From assembly GCF_051379705.1 (NCBI RefSeq), contig NZ_CP179868.1, forward strand, positions 186,001-250,000: a DNA stretch of 64,000 bases, written 5' to 3'. How positions within the stretch are numbered: position 1 is the first letter of the stretch; every line of letters begins with the position of its first letter. This document shows, in pieces, positions 53,785 through 63,178 of the stretch. The notes under the pieces are model-generated. The model had not been told where the DNA came from. It made no database searches and saw nothing but the letters and a program-made list of their open reading frames with translations. The stretch is from Ekhidna sp051379705 (GTDB taxonomy: Bacteria > Bacteroidota > Bacteroidia > Cytophagales > Cyclobacteriaceae). Both the position numbers and the translations under genes were made by a program.

Positions 53785-54441
53785 TTACTTTAATACGAGC
53801 TTAGCATATTTTAAAGGTTGACCATCCTCCATTTCCCAGAAATCATCAACACTCATAAATGAAAAGAATAGTTCGTTTTCTTCAGACCATGCTATTTTTT
53901 CTGGTATCCATTCTTGCTGATCAATCTCTACTAATTTGGATATCTGACTACCTTTTACCTTGAAGATTTGAAGACCATTTTGCAAACCCTCAAGCCCATA
54001 TGGCAATGATTTGGATGCCAAATATTTTAAATCAGAAGAAATTATTGGTGTATTCCAAACAGTATCAATCTTTCCGTTACTCTTATCAATTAGCAGGCAC
54101 TCTGAGTATTCCCAATAAGAACATTGAACAACATATTTATTTATTGAATTCAATTCACCTAAATACTCATAATTCTTTTGGGAATAGCTATCAGTTTTTG
54201 TTAGTGTATCTCTAAATACAATCAAAGAATCTGATATATACAGCTTAATTAGTGAATCATTAGATGTCCTTTCACTAATATTGAACGGAGGATCATACTG
54301 AGAAAATACCTTATCAAAAACTGCCTTTGATACTGTTTTGATTTCAAAGTTATTTCCTGTGGAGATGCTTGTGTCATTCTCACGTACTGTGCAAAATGAA
54401 ATTAAAAGAGAAAGACTTAGAAGCGAAATAATCTTTATCAT
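53785..54441 (-). CDS. Predicted lipoprotein, candidate accessory or immunity protein
   Basis: A 218-residue lipoprotein (signal MIKIISLLSLSLLISFC, lipobox ISFC). The mature part is beta-rich and shaped like a small propeller fragment (LNKYVVQCSYWEYSECLLIDKSNGKIDTVWN; PEKIAWSEENELFFSFM). It follows the first immunity candidate by 77 nt. Its periplasmic lipoprotein nature would suit protection against a peptidoglycan-targeting toxin, but no direct evidence exists. Confidence 0.6.
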   Translation of the reverse strand: MIKIISLLSLSLLISFCTVRENDTSISTGNNFEIKTVSKAVFDKVFSQYDPPFNISERTSNDSLIKLYISDSLIVFRDTLTKTDSYSQKNYEYLGELNSINKYVVQCSYWEYSECLLIDKSNGKIDTVWNTPIISSDLKYLASKSLPYGLEGLQNGLQIFKVKGSQISKLVEIDQQEWIPEKIAWSEENELFFSFMSVDDFWEMEDGQPLKYAKLVLK

Positions 54442-54518
54442 TTCATTTTCTGTTAGTGTACTCTGTGCCCATTAGGTTACCTGATTTCTTACGCTGGTTA
54501 TGGATATCTAAACCCACA

Positions 54519-55133
54519 TTAAAAACTGGATTTAATACTGACTGTATCACTTTTAATTAACACCACTTTCTTCTTTTGAAGAACGCTAACACTTTTCACT
54601 GTATCAATATCAACACTGTCTGTAAGTGTATCAGTAAGTTCATCAATAATTGCTGCATAAAGTATCTCGACCTTATTCAAAGTATCGTTCTTCATTTGGG
54701 AGTATGAACGATAACCATCCCCACCATCCCCACCAGAGGATGCTACTTCTAAGCAATAAAAAGGAGTGCAGCTACTTTTATCCATCAGCATTAGGTACAT
54801 AATATACGAGTAGTCATCAACTCTAATAAATGTCAAGAGATCACTTGACGGATTTCTCTCCATTGGATAATACCTAAAGTAATTCTCGTAATTATCCAAA
54901 TTGTCTTTTAGGCAATTTGAAATAACTTCAACCAATGTTGAATCAGTAGTGTATCCATTTGGAGTTAAAACTTCGCTTATTAGTTCTTGGAGCGAGTCAA
55001 GCTTGAAATAGCTCAACTCACTCTCTGAAAAACCCTCAAAGCAAACATTACTTAAATCCATTTCTCTTTCCACTTTATTAGGAGTGGAACACGAGAATAC
55101 GCTCATTAGCAAAATGATAATTAAAGTCCTCAT
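54519..55133 (-). CDS. Predicted lipoprotein, best immunity candidate for the adjacent toxin
   Basis: A 204-residue lipoprotein (MRTLIIILLMSVFSC, lipobox VFSC). Four further cysteines in the mature part (VCFEGF, NCLKDN, SCTPFYCLEV) suggest disulfides, as expected in the periplasm. Its ATG overlaps the stop of the toxin-like gene (ATGA), so it is translationally coupled to it. Immunity genes normally sit right there. Family unknown. Confidence 0.65.
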   Translation of the reverse strand: MRTLIIILLMSVFSCSTPNKVEREMDLSNVCFEGFSESELSYFKLDSLQELISEVLTPNGYTTDSTLVEVISNCLKDNLDNYENYFRYYPMERNPSSDLLTFIRVDDYSYIMYLMLMDKSSCTPFYCLEVASSGGDGGDGYRSYSQMKNDTLNKVEILYAAIIDELTDTLTDSVDIDTVKSVSVLQKKKVVLIKSDTVSIKSSF

Positions 55134-57151
55134 TTCTTAATAATAACTTTTGGTGAAAATCCCTGCAAATGCAGATGATTATGATGCGTAGGAACGCCAT
55201 AAAGTCTCATGTCAACATCTTTTGTATTCTTCATCAAGAACCCATCTTTTGTAGTATGCGACAGTATTGATTTAAAGCCAAACTTGTTAAAAGAGTTAAC
55301 CATTGACTGGCTACCTCTTCTATCAAATTGTGAGTCAAAAACAGTTACTGGTCTTAATGTGCCATCTGATCTAGAATATCTTACATCAACATTACGACCA
55401 TTTACGTGACTTAAAGAACCTCCTTTATGCACTCCTTTCCCTGGTTTACCACCCGACTCAGAACTCATGTTGCCAAGTTGAACGGTTGTTCCAGGGTTAT
55501 TCTCTGTTATTTCGTTGATCGCTCCAAATAAGGCTGCCGCAGTTGTAGGCTGAACATATCTATCACCACCAGGCTCTTCATCTCCATATCTTGTAAAACC
55601 TTCGCCCCTTTCAGGAAATTTAACTAAGTCAGCTGAGCCATCTGCTGACTTTACTTTGTCAAGCTGCGCTACTTGCTTAGTACTGCCATCTTTATTTTCA
55701 ACAAAAAATCTATCAAAATCATCATCGGTTTTGATAATTTCTATGCTTCCATCTTTTTTAGCAATTAAGTCATCCAACATCCCATCTGGATCGATTCTAT
55801 TAATTGGATTGTTTTGGACGAAATTGTAAGGAGAAACATTTAACCTTTCATCGGCCAACGGATCAGGTGACATCCATCTGCTAATCACCTCTGGTTCTAA
55901 AGTAGCTTCTGAACGAACCGTGTCATAGGTTATGAAATGGGTGATAGAGTTCGACATTCTATTGAATACTACCGAGCCAATCTCAGTTGTTTCTTCCTGA
56001 TCGAAGAATTCTTGGTACTTTCCTTTAGAGAGGGTTAAGGTTTTCACTTTATAACCATAGTCCTCAAAAGGTTGTGGTGCTTCAAAGGTGGTTCGCTCTG
56101 ATTTATCATCCTGATCTCTTTCTTCTACATCCAATAACCAGTTTATGTACATGTCATCTGGCATCTTTCGATAGCCTAGTTTATGGATGTGTGCATATTG
56201 GGCTTGGATTTGATCGAATTGAGCCTTTAAGGTTGGATCATTCCATAAATCAGAAGGTGAATCTGCCCCATATTGATCCATTTTTTGCTCATATTGATTT
56301 TTGTGGATTTCAGCCTTTAGGATAAGGGCATTAACATAGTGTGGGTAGTATTCCAAGGCTTTGTCCAAACACTCTAACACAAATTCCTGATTGTGGTCTT
56401 CACCGTACTTCTTTTGATAGCCTTGGGCCAGGTCAACCAATGTGACTGCAACCGATTCCTTTTGGCTAAGTGTGTCCATATATACTGCATTGACAACTGC
56501 ATCAAGTTTGATATAACCGGATGCCATTATCCATGAATCGGTAGGGAAATGACCAGTAGTCAACTCTGTGTTGTACATTCCATTTTGCATGGATCGGTGC
56601 TTTATATAGGTATGGTTAGGAGCCATTGCCAACCAGGCTTCTTCTCCTAGTTCCTCTACAATGATCTTGTACAAGAAGGGGAGCGAATGACAGTTTCCGG
56701 AGTTTGTAAACAAAGCTTTAGTTACAAACATCTTTGTCCAGTCCTGATCTCCATTAAAGTCCTCAAAATCGTACTCAAATGGAGTGCTTTCATATACCAT
56801 GCTACTGTCAAGTGGAATAGAAAGTGGGTGCTTCAAGGTCATGAACGTGCCCCAGTATTTGGCAATCTTATCCCGATCGGGGTAATCATATTCCAGCGTG
56901 CCATTCTGAGCTACATAATTGGCAATTCCTGATAGGATTTCAATTTGTTGCTGAAAGGCATCATAGTCCTGGGTGTTGTTGAAAAAGGCATTTTCTGAAG
57001 TGAATACAGCTCGTTTGAAGCTGTAATCAATCTCACCATCCAACATGGCAGAGATTTCATTGTACGCCTTTTCATAGGGAGCTTCTACCTGTGGTTGTGC
57101 TAGCAACACGATTGGTAGGAGCAAGGTGATTAATGTGAGTGAACGGTTCAT
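55130..57151 (-). CDS. Polymorphic-toxin-like protein: transglutaminase-like, RHS core, LAS peptidase
   Basis: A 673-residue exported protein (signal cleaved near LLAQ). Residues about 20-330 form a transglutaminase-like domain: nucleophile Cys in SGNCHSLPFLYKI (about 154), His in APNHTYIKH (about 180) and a following ELTTG. Residues about 424-458 are the RHS-associated core end, WMSPDPLADERLNVSPYNF through NNPINRIDPDGM, after which toxin domains are normally attached. The C-terminal 110 residues carry HVNGRNVDVRY (HxxGxxxD) and THHNHLHLQG, the metal ligands of LAS-type peptidoglycan peptidases such as M15/M74. The likely target is therefore peptide cross-links in the periplasm. RHS shell repeats are absent. 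Confidence 0.75.
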   Translation of the reverse strand: MNRSLTLITLLLPIVLLAQPQVEAPYEKAYNEISAMLDGEIDYSFKRAVFTSENAFFNNTQDYDAFQQQIEILSGIANYVAQNGTLEYDYPDRDKIAKYWGTFMTLKHPLSIPLDSSMVYESTPFEYDFEDFNGDQDWTKMFVTKALFTNSGNCHSLPFLYKIIVEELGEEAWLAMAPNHTYIKHRSMQNGMYNTELTTGHFPTDSWIMASGYIKLDAVVNAVYMDTLSQKESVAVTLVDLAQGYQKKYGEDHNQEFVLECLDKALEYYPHYVNALILKAEIHKNQYEQKMDQYGADSPSDLWNDPTLKAQFDQIQAQYAHIHKLGYRKMPDDMYINWLLDVEERDQDDKSERTTFEAPQPFEDYGYKVKTLTLSKGKYQEFFDQEETTEIGSVVFNRMSNSITHFITYDTVRSEATLEPEVISRWMSPDPLADERLNVSPYNFVQNNPINRIDPDGMLDDLIAKKDGSIEIIKTDDDFDRFFVENKDGSTKQVAQLDKVKSADGSADLVKFPERGEGFTRYGDEEPGGDRYVQPTTAAALFGAINEITENNPGTTVQLGNMSSESGGKPGKGVHKGGSLSHVNGRNVDVRYSRSDGTLRPVTVFDSQFDRRGSQSMVNSFNKFGFKSILSHTTKDGFLMKNTKDVDMRLYGVPTHHNHLHLQGFSPKVIIKK

Positions 57152-57165
57152 GACATTAAAAGTAG

Positions 57166-58509
57166 TTAATTATCTATTTGACCCATAAGGGTTCGCATTT
57201 TGATTTTGTGATTTTGTTTGTTCTGCTCCTCCTTCACGGAGTTAAGCCATCGTTCATATTGTTCCGGTGGCATATCCTGATAGCCCACACGCTCAATGAA
57301 CTTTTGTGATCCAATCAATTGATTCTTTATATGTTGTGCTTTCTCATCACGCTCGAATTGCTCTTTCGTCAACCCGTTTTGCTTGTATTGTTGGATGACA
57401 TAATTGAGGTTGTGATAATAGTAATTGTTAATGAGCTGATGAGGGGTGATGCTTTTTTGATTGTGCTCGTAAGAGAATCTTGCTGCGTCATATACAAAAC
57501 CTTCCTGACCAAACTTTTTGGAATAGTAGATAGCCAGGTCACTCAGGCACTGAGCAATGACTTCCTTTTTGGTTAGTGGATGCATGTACATTTTGTTCTG
57601 AATGGATTCTGCTGTGATGTACCCGGATGCCTGAACAAATTGATCAGACGTTAAAGAGTGGTTGGTCAATTCCATATTGTGCCAATTGCCAAACTCATCC
57701 TGAAATTTGATGTATGAATGATTTGGTGCCAAAGCCATGTGTGTATCTGTTCCGGTTTGTTCTGCCAAAATCAAATAGAGTAGGGGAAGGGAGTGACATT
57801 GCCCAGCACCTTCATTCATCAGTTTGGATACAAACAAGTTGGCCGCATCTTCACGACCCCAAAAGTCATCAAAATCATAAAGTAGTGGATAAGATGTAAC
57901 AGGGCCTTCATTGGGATAATCATATGTGAGCGTATCTGTAAAGAAGCTGAAAAGTGCCATGTTGCGAGCTACTTGATCATCAGGTTTGATATTATCGCTT
58001 TTCAGTTTATAACTAATGTGAGTCAGCATTTTCTGAATGCCATCCTGATAACCTTTCCATGAGAGGTTAGGATCATAGGCTGCTTCTGTGAGATAAACAG
58101 CTTTTGTTAAATCCAACTTTGATGAGTCAGTAAGCATCTCAGCAATTTGGTTGAATGCTTCATAGAAGCGCTCTCTGCCTTCAATGTTCGGTCCACGTCT
58201 TTCATATTGAATTTTAGGCATGGCGTTAACCGCATCATCAATGAGTTTATTGACCCGGTCTTTCCTGGCTTGTTCGGTAGCGACATGAGCATCAACTTCT
58301 GCCATGATCTGAGCATTTCTTTGCCGTTGATTCATGGCCGTAAACTGGTTCATTTGAAGCAGGTCTACCGTGGGAACCTGTGGAGCATATTTCTTTTGAG
58401 CCTCCGAAGTAAAATCGATATAGGGAAGATCAAATGAAGCAACCGGATTTTGCGAAAAGCAAAAGGAGGGAAGGGTGAGTATAAAAATATAGATGTAACG
58501 GGTGAGCAT
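57166..58509 (-). CDS. Exported transglutaminase-like protein, paralog of the toxin N-terminal part
   Basis: A 447-residue protein with a signal peptide (cleavage near CFSQ). It shares the catalytic frame of the next protein: GAGQCHSLPLLYLILAEQTG, APNHSYIKF and a following MELTNHSL, plus the flanking SGYI block. It ends where the RHS-core part begins in the paralog. The N-terminal 120 residues are an added helical region. It is 14 nt upstream of the toxin-like gene and presumably co-expressed; it could be an accessory processing enzyme or a toxin-free duplicate. Confidence 0.7.
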   Translation of the reverse strand: MLTRYIYIFILTLPSFCFSQNPVASFDLPYIDFTSEAQKKYAPQVPTVDLLQMNQFTAMNQRQRNAQIMAEVDAHVATEQARKDRVNKLIDDAVNAMPKIQYERRGPNIEGRERFYEAFNQIAEMLTDSSKLDLTKAVYLTEAAYDPNLSWKGYQDGIQKMLTHISYKLKSDNIKPDDQVARNMALFSFFTDTLTYDYPNEGPVTSYPLLYDFDDFWGREDAANLFVSKLMNEGAGQCHSLPLLYLILAEQTGTDTHMALAPNHSYIKFQDEFGNWHNMELTNHSLTSDQFVQASGYITAESIQNKMYMHPLTKKEVIAQCLSDLAIYYSKKFGQEGFVYDAARFSYEHNQKSITPHQLINNYYYHNLNYVIQQYKQNGLTKEQFERDEKAQHIKNQLIGSQKFIERVGYQDMPPEQYERWLNSVKEEQNKQNHKIKMRTLMGQIDN

Positions 58510-58614
58510 GGTTCCGGCTGTAAAGAACCATTATCTTTTAGATAAAGTCAATAGCTGGAATGTGGTAATTGATTTTGAATTATAAGTAAATCACAATTAT
58601 TTCCATTTATCGTT

Positions 58615-58650
58615 CTACCGTCAACTGATAATTACCCGGAAACTGGTATT
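58615..58650 (+). promoter_or_regulatory. Shared dyad promoter element, copy 5
   Basis: CTACCGT (58615-58621), 11 nt, then TACCC-N6-TGGTA (58633-58648). The ATG at 58708 is 57 nt after the right arm. TAGTTTG at 58672-58678 could be a Bacteroidota-type minus 7 box. Confidence 0.65.
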
Positions 58651-58707
58651 GCGATTAGTTAAAATCATACATAGTTTGTGGATTAATAGTCTATAACTCA
58701 ATATTAG

Positions 58708-61230
58708 ATGAATATTTTCAAAAAGAAACTGCAGGAAGAAGATCCGATAGGGCCCAGTTTCGAGCCTATCGAGTTGTTTCAATCACTTTATCATCAAGAA
58801 GGTTATTCATACCTTAGAGGAATTCAAGAAGAAGTTTTGAAGGAATGGCATGCTATACGAGACCAGAGAGATGTTTTGTGTAAAATGAATACTGGGTCTG
58901 GAAAGACACTGGTTAGCTTGTTAATGCTTTATTCTAAAATGATTGAGGGAGTTGGTCCAGGGCTATATGTATGCCCAGATAATCAACTTCTTAGTCAAGC
59001 AAAGAAACAGGCTTTCTTATATGGTATTCCAGTTTGCGAAATAGAACAACCTGGTAATAAGTTTCCAAACGATTTTCAAAATTCTAAAAGTATTTTACTG
59101 TGCACTTTCAATAAACTATTCAATTCTAGGTCAATTTTCGAAAGAGATAATTTACAGTTAGGTTCTATTGTTATAGATGATTCCCATGTATGTTTAGATA
59201 TTTCCCGTAATAACACATCAATTGAATTACCATTTGGCAATAAACTCTGTGAAAGGATAGTAAACCTCTTTAGGGAAGATTTAAAATTTCAAGCACCAGG
59301 TACTTTCAACCGTCTAATCGATGGCGATCCTTATGCAAAGATTCTCAAAATACCTTACTGGTCATGGTTAGATAGAAACCAGGAATTGATTGAGTTAATT
59401 GGAGAGTTTAGTGAAGATGAAGAATTGTTGTTTAAATGGGGACTAATAGCAGATGATTTAAAAAGTTATGACTGCTTCTTAGGCCCCAAAGGAATTCAGA
59501 TTGCCCCAAGCCATGTTCCATATCATAATGTCCGATCGTTTAATGAAGCTAAACACCGTTATATTCTTTCGGCCACATTTCAGGATCAAATTGATTTAAT
59601 AAAAGATCTGGGAATCGATAAAGAGAGTATTAAAAATGCACTTGTTCCAAAGGATAGAAAGGACGTAGGCCAAAGGCTCATACTAGCGCCTCAAAGATTT
59701 GATACAAGAATTGCCGATGAGCAAATTATTAACCTAGCTAAAAGTTATGCCAATGATCATGGTAGGAATGTAGCAGTGCTAGTACCCTCATATGAACGTG
59801 CAAAACGATGGGGTGATATTGGTGCCACAGTTATTACTAATGATACTATTGATGAAGCAATAGATAAATTAAAAGAAGATAAAGGGCAATTCTATGTATT
59901 AGTAAATAGGTATGATGGAGTTGATTTAAACGGTGATATGTGTCGGGTACTAATACTAGATGGATATCCTGCATTTTCTTCGTATCAACAAGTTTATGCT
60001 GAAATAAGGCTAGAATCTGTTAAGGCTTCTCTAAAGGCACAAATCATTGAACAAGGTCTTGGAAGAGCTGTTAGATCAGGAAGTGATTATTGCGTAGTGA
60101 TTCTTATGGGACAGGATTTGTTACAGTTTGTAGGGAACACAAACAACTTAAACTATTTCACACCAGTAACTAAGAAGCAACTTGAGTTGGGATTAACACT
60201 GCTGGATGAAGAGGATAGCACCAATTCAATGGATGTTATTAAGGAAACAGCAAGACTATGTTTAAATCAAGACGAAAGCTGGAGAAATTATCATTCAAAT
60301 TTATTAGCAAGGCTTGATCCAAGTTCAGATATGGACAGGATCACGAGTAACCTTGAGGTTGCTGCGTTAGAGGCAGAAGCTCTTACAAAGTTTAGAAGGA
60401 GAGAACATCAAGAAGCATCAAATCATATACTTCAACGCATAGTTGATTCTGAAGAATTTACTCTTACAGAAAAACACCAAGCTTGGTATTTTGAGAAGGC
60501 TGCTCAATACTTATATCCAGAAAGTGTTTCTAAGTCTAATGATTTACAGATAAGATCGGCCGCCTTAGCCCCACATATGTTACAGCCCAAAAACGGTTAT
60601 AAATACACTAAAATAAATGCAGGAAATGGACAAGCTGAACAAGTTTTGAGGTTTATTAAAAATTTCGAAAACCCACAGGATTTGCTCATATATATGGAAA
60701 ATATACTAGGTGACCTGTTGTTTAGCCCGGATGTTCACCACACAAAATTTGAAAATGCGCTTGCTGAGGTTGGAAGATTCATTGGTTATCATGCTCAAGA
60801 ACCAGAACTTGAATTTGGAAATGGCCCTGATGTACTCTGGGTCATGACAGACAATCACTATTTAATTCTTGAAGCTAAATCAAGGGCTATTCATAATGAA
60901 ATTTCACGTGATAATATTGGTCAACTATTGCAGTCAGGTGAATGGTTTAAAAAGTTGTACGGTGAGGGAGCGCAACATCATTTGGTAACACTGCAACCAC
61001 CGAACATCAAGGGTTGGAATGTAAACCCAAGTCAAAATACACGAGTCATAGATGAGACCTCCCTAAACTCTTTGAAGGAAAATGTTCGTCATTTTCTAAA
61101 TGGTCTAATCAGTGCTGGAGGGAGTTCAGCGTCAATTAAGGAGATATCGAACTTGTTGCACACTCATAACCTAACTCCGAATGAGTTCCGAATGACATAC
61201 TTGAAACCAGTTTTGACAAAAAAGAAGTAA
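58708..61230 (+). CDS. SF2 helicase fused to a C-terminal PD-(D/E)XK nuclease-like domain
   Basis: An 840-residue protein. Helicase motifs: Walker A MNTGSGKT (60-67), DDSH motif II (about 155), LSATF motif III (about 287) and QGLGRAVRSG motif VI (about 447). A long helical middle follows (about 500-680). The C-terminus has FENALAEVGRFIG, then GPDVLWV (Asp about 707) and LILEAKSRA (E and K about 722-724), which is the E-(x)n-PD-(x)n-ExK arrangement of restriction-type nucleases. Such fusions are typical of phage-defence loci. It is the only non-envelope gene under the shared dyad element. No methylase is present. Confidence 0.82.
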   Translation: MNIFKKKLQEEDPIGPSFEPIELFQSLYHQEGYSYLRGIQEEVLKEWHAIRDQRDVLCKMNTGSGKTLVSLLMLYSKMIEGVGPGLYVCPDNQLLSQAKKQAFLYGIPVCEIEQPGNKFPNDFQNSKSILLCTFNKLFNSRSIFERDNLQLGSIVIDDSHVCLDISRNNTSIELPFGNKLCERIVNLFREDLKFQAPGTFNRLIDGDPYAKILKIPYWSWLDRNQELIELIGEFSEDEELLFKWGLIADDLKSYDCFLGPKGIQIAPSHVPYHNVRSFNEAKHRYILSATFQDQIDLIKDLGIDKESIKNALVPKDRKDVGQRLILAPQRFDTRIADEQIINLAKSYANDHGRNVAVLVPSYERAKRWGDIGATVITNDTIDEAIDKLKEDKGQFYVLVNRYDGVDLNGDMCRVLILDGYPAFSSYQQVYAEIRLESVKASLKAQIIEQGLGRAVRSGSDYCVVILMGQDLLQFVGNTNNLNYFTPVTKKQLELGLTLLDEEDSTNSMDVIKETARLCLNQDESWRNYHSNLLARLDPSSDMDRITSNLEVAALEAEALTKFRRREHQEASNHILQRIVDSEEFTLTEKHQAWYFEKAAQYLYPESVSKSNDLQIRSAALAPHMLQPKNGYKYTKINAGNGQAEQVLRFIKNFENPQDLLIYMENILGDLLFSPDVHHTKFENALAEVGRFIGYHAQEPELEFGNGPDVLWVMTDNHYLILEAKSRAIHNEISRDNIGQLLQSGEWFKKLYGEGAQHHLVTLQPPNIKGWNVNPSQNTRVIDETSLNSLKENVRHFLNGLISAGGSSASIKEISNLLHTHNLTPNEFRMTYLKPVLTKKK

Positions 61231-61235
61231 GGTGC

Positions 61236-61967
61236 CTATTTTATTGTTATCAATTCTTGTTGAAAATCTTTGAGAATGAAGATTCTGTCAAAATCAGAAT
61301 CTTCAAAGTCCTTCTGAAGCATATCAAATCTATAAGCCGTTGATTTATGTCCAAAGTTTGTGGTTAATAGGAGCCAGTTTTCTTGATAATTTCCAATATA
61401 AGAACGAAGCTTTTTTTCCTTTGACAGGATTGACTGACCAAAAGCATTTTGATCAATATGAGGAACCATGAATGCACCAAATGGCTGCCAAACATCCCAA
61501 TTTAACTCATTTGAAACAGTCACTTCTCTAAAGAAATCATGAAAGTATGGCCATTCATTAATCTTAACCCTATATGTGCAATTCTCATTCTTGAGACAAA
61601 CATCTAATACTATTTTAAATAATTCAGCTGCGTTTTTTTCAATAAATGCTGGGGTAAGTTTTACGTCTTCAGTAAGCGGACGAAATCTAACTAACACTCT
61701 TAGAAAATCTTTAAATCGCTTTTTTTTGAATTTTGCGTGGGCTTTTGAAACTACTTTTCTTTGAGCCTCTTCAAGAGCCTTTAGTTTCGGATTCATAATG
61801 TTTGTCATTTCAACAGATATTTTATTTCCGTTGAACGTCTCTATCCTGAAATCAGGAGGATCGTTATCAAGCTGAGTGACCTTTATTATTTCCAATTTAA
61901 TATCTGGATGGTTGATAAAACGATTAAAGTAGTGTTCCTCTAACTCTTTTTTCGAAAGATTGCCCAT
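61236..61967 (-). CDS. Putative restriction-endonuclease-like protein
   Basis: A 243-residue soluble protein. The N-terminal LEEHYFNRFIN..., followed by NDPPDFRIE and NKISVEMTNI, fits E-(x)n-PPDF-(x)n-VExT, a variant PD-(D/E)XK nuclease core in which Thr replaces the lysine. The rest is a charged helical-beta body of unknown family. It is convergent with the helicase-nuclease gene, 5 bp apart, and divergent from the next gene. Assignment rests on the motif only. Confidence 0.5.
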   Translation of the reverse strand: MGNLSKKELEEHYFNRFINHPDIKLEIIKVTQLDNDPPDFRIETFNGNKISVEMTNIMNPKLKALEEAQRKVVSKAHAKFKKKRFKDFLRVLVRFRPLTEDVKLTPAFIEKNAAELFKIVLDVCLKNENCTYRVKINEWPYFHDFFREVTVSNELNWDVWQPFGAFMVPHIDQNAFGQSILSKEKKLRSYIGNYQENWLLLTTNFGHKSTAYRFDMLQKDFEDSDFDRIFILKDFQQELITIK

Positions 61968-62016
61968 AATCAGATATACTCCATAGATTTAGATATATGA
62001 TTAAAGATAACTGCTA

Positions 62017-63147
62017 ATGTTTAGGTATTGGTTTTATAACAAACGTGTAAAGGTTCAAAGATTTTTATCGAATAATTGGATTTGGCTAATTCCAATTATT
62101 CCATTCACGCTATCAATAATTCTTGGGGTTATGATTCGAAATGATTTAAACCTGAAATGGGATTGGTCTTACTGCGGTCTTACGGAAATGGCTGAATATC
62201 AAGACATACCTTTAAAGCTTTTTACTTTTTCTATAGCATTATTTACCATAATTCTGACAGTCTATCGTGTGAAGAAAGCTGACAAACAACTTACCCTTGC
62301 TGAATCCAACAACCTAAGGTCAAGCTATATTGAGTTGGAAAAAGTATTTAAGGATGATTTTAAAGTGATAGATATATCCTTAATTAAAAATCTCAATCAT
62401 TTCTATCCTAATATGAATAGGGGAGTTATGGAGCTCGATTTTTGGGTTTCGTCAGGGTTTGAAGAAATAATCGAGATAATTGAGACGTGTAAAAACAAAT
62501 GGGATTTTGGTGTAATTAGTGGATTCAAGCTACTTCCAATTTTAGCGAAGAATGATGAGTTAAAAGAATATCTTGTATTCAAGACTTCCTCCATTTTTTC
62601 AAATTTCCATGATCCACTAGAGCTTCGAGAAGATATTATCAAGCTTGCTGATGAGTATGTTAAATTAATTGAATTCCATTCTAATTTTCATCCTATTCTA
62701 GAGCCTAGTGAAATTAACTCGGTGAAAGATCTAATTGATGAGTTAAAGAATCAGTCTGTGGAGTTAAAAAAATTAAAAGACAAACTCTTGAAACTCTACT
62801 CTAAACATGAAAACTACGGACATTTAAAAGGTAACGAAAAGCTTGATCCTTTCGATGATGATGGAATATCAACTGAAGCAGAAGAAATTTTTTGGCATAA
62901 TTACCTTCGTTGGCATAACAAAACAGGAAAGCCATCAAATCCCTATGATGCTTTTATTGAGGATAAGAATAATTGGGAAGATTTTGAGTTTTACAAAAGG
63001 CTCCAACAGTCTTTAGAGAATAAAAATTCGAATCTGAACAAGCATATTCAAATTAAGCAGAGCTTATTTAAAGGGATAAAAAAGAAGGGAAGTATAGAGA
63101 AGATATTCAGAAGTCAGGATTTTAAGAGGCTAGTCAAGATCAAATGA
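62017..63147 (+). CDS. Two-TM protein with helical cytoplasmic domain, possible defence effector
   Basis: A 376-residue protein with TM segments at about 20-40 (WIWLIPIIPFTLSIILGVMI) and about 65-83 (IPLKLFTFSIALFTIILTVY), then a long helical, charged cytoplasmic region with a coiled coil (IDELKNQSVELKKLKDKLLKLYSKH). The layout is like membrane effectors of abortive-infection systems, but I do not recognise a named family. Context with the two nuclease-like genes supports a defence island. A terminator follows. Confidence 0.55.
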   Translation: MFRYWFYNKRVKVQRFLSNNWIWLIPIIPFTLSIILGVMIRNDLNLKWDWSYCGLTEMAEYQDIPLKLFTFSIALFTIILTVYRVKKADKQLTLAESNNLRSSYIELEKVFKDDFKVIDISLIKNLNHFYPNMNRGVMELDFWVSSGFEEIIEIIETCKNKWDFGVISGFKLLPILAKNDELKEYLVFKTSSIFSNFHDPLELREDIIKLADEYVKLIEFHSNFHPILEPSEINSVKDLIDELKNQSVELKKLKDKLLKLYSKHENYGHLKGNEKLDPFDDDGISTEAEEIFWHNYLRWHNKTGKPSNPYDAFIEDKNNWEDFEFYKRLQQSLENKNSNLNKHIQIKQSLFKGIKKKGSIEKIFRSQDFKRLVKIK

Positions 63148-63159
63148 AATGACCAAAAA

Positions 63160-63178
63160 CTCCCTAGAAAGGGAGCTT
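63160..63178 (+). terminator. Intrinsic terminator
   Basis: CTCCCT-AGAA-AGGGAG followed by CTTTG, 13 nt after the stop of the two-TM gene. Confidence 0.65.
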
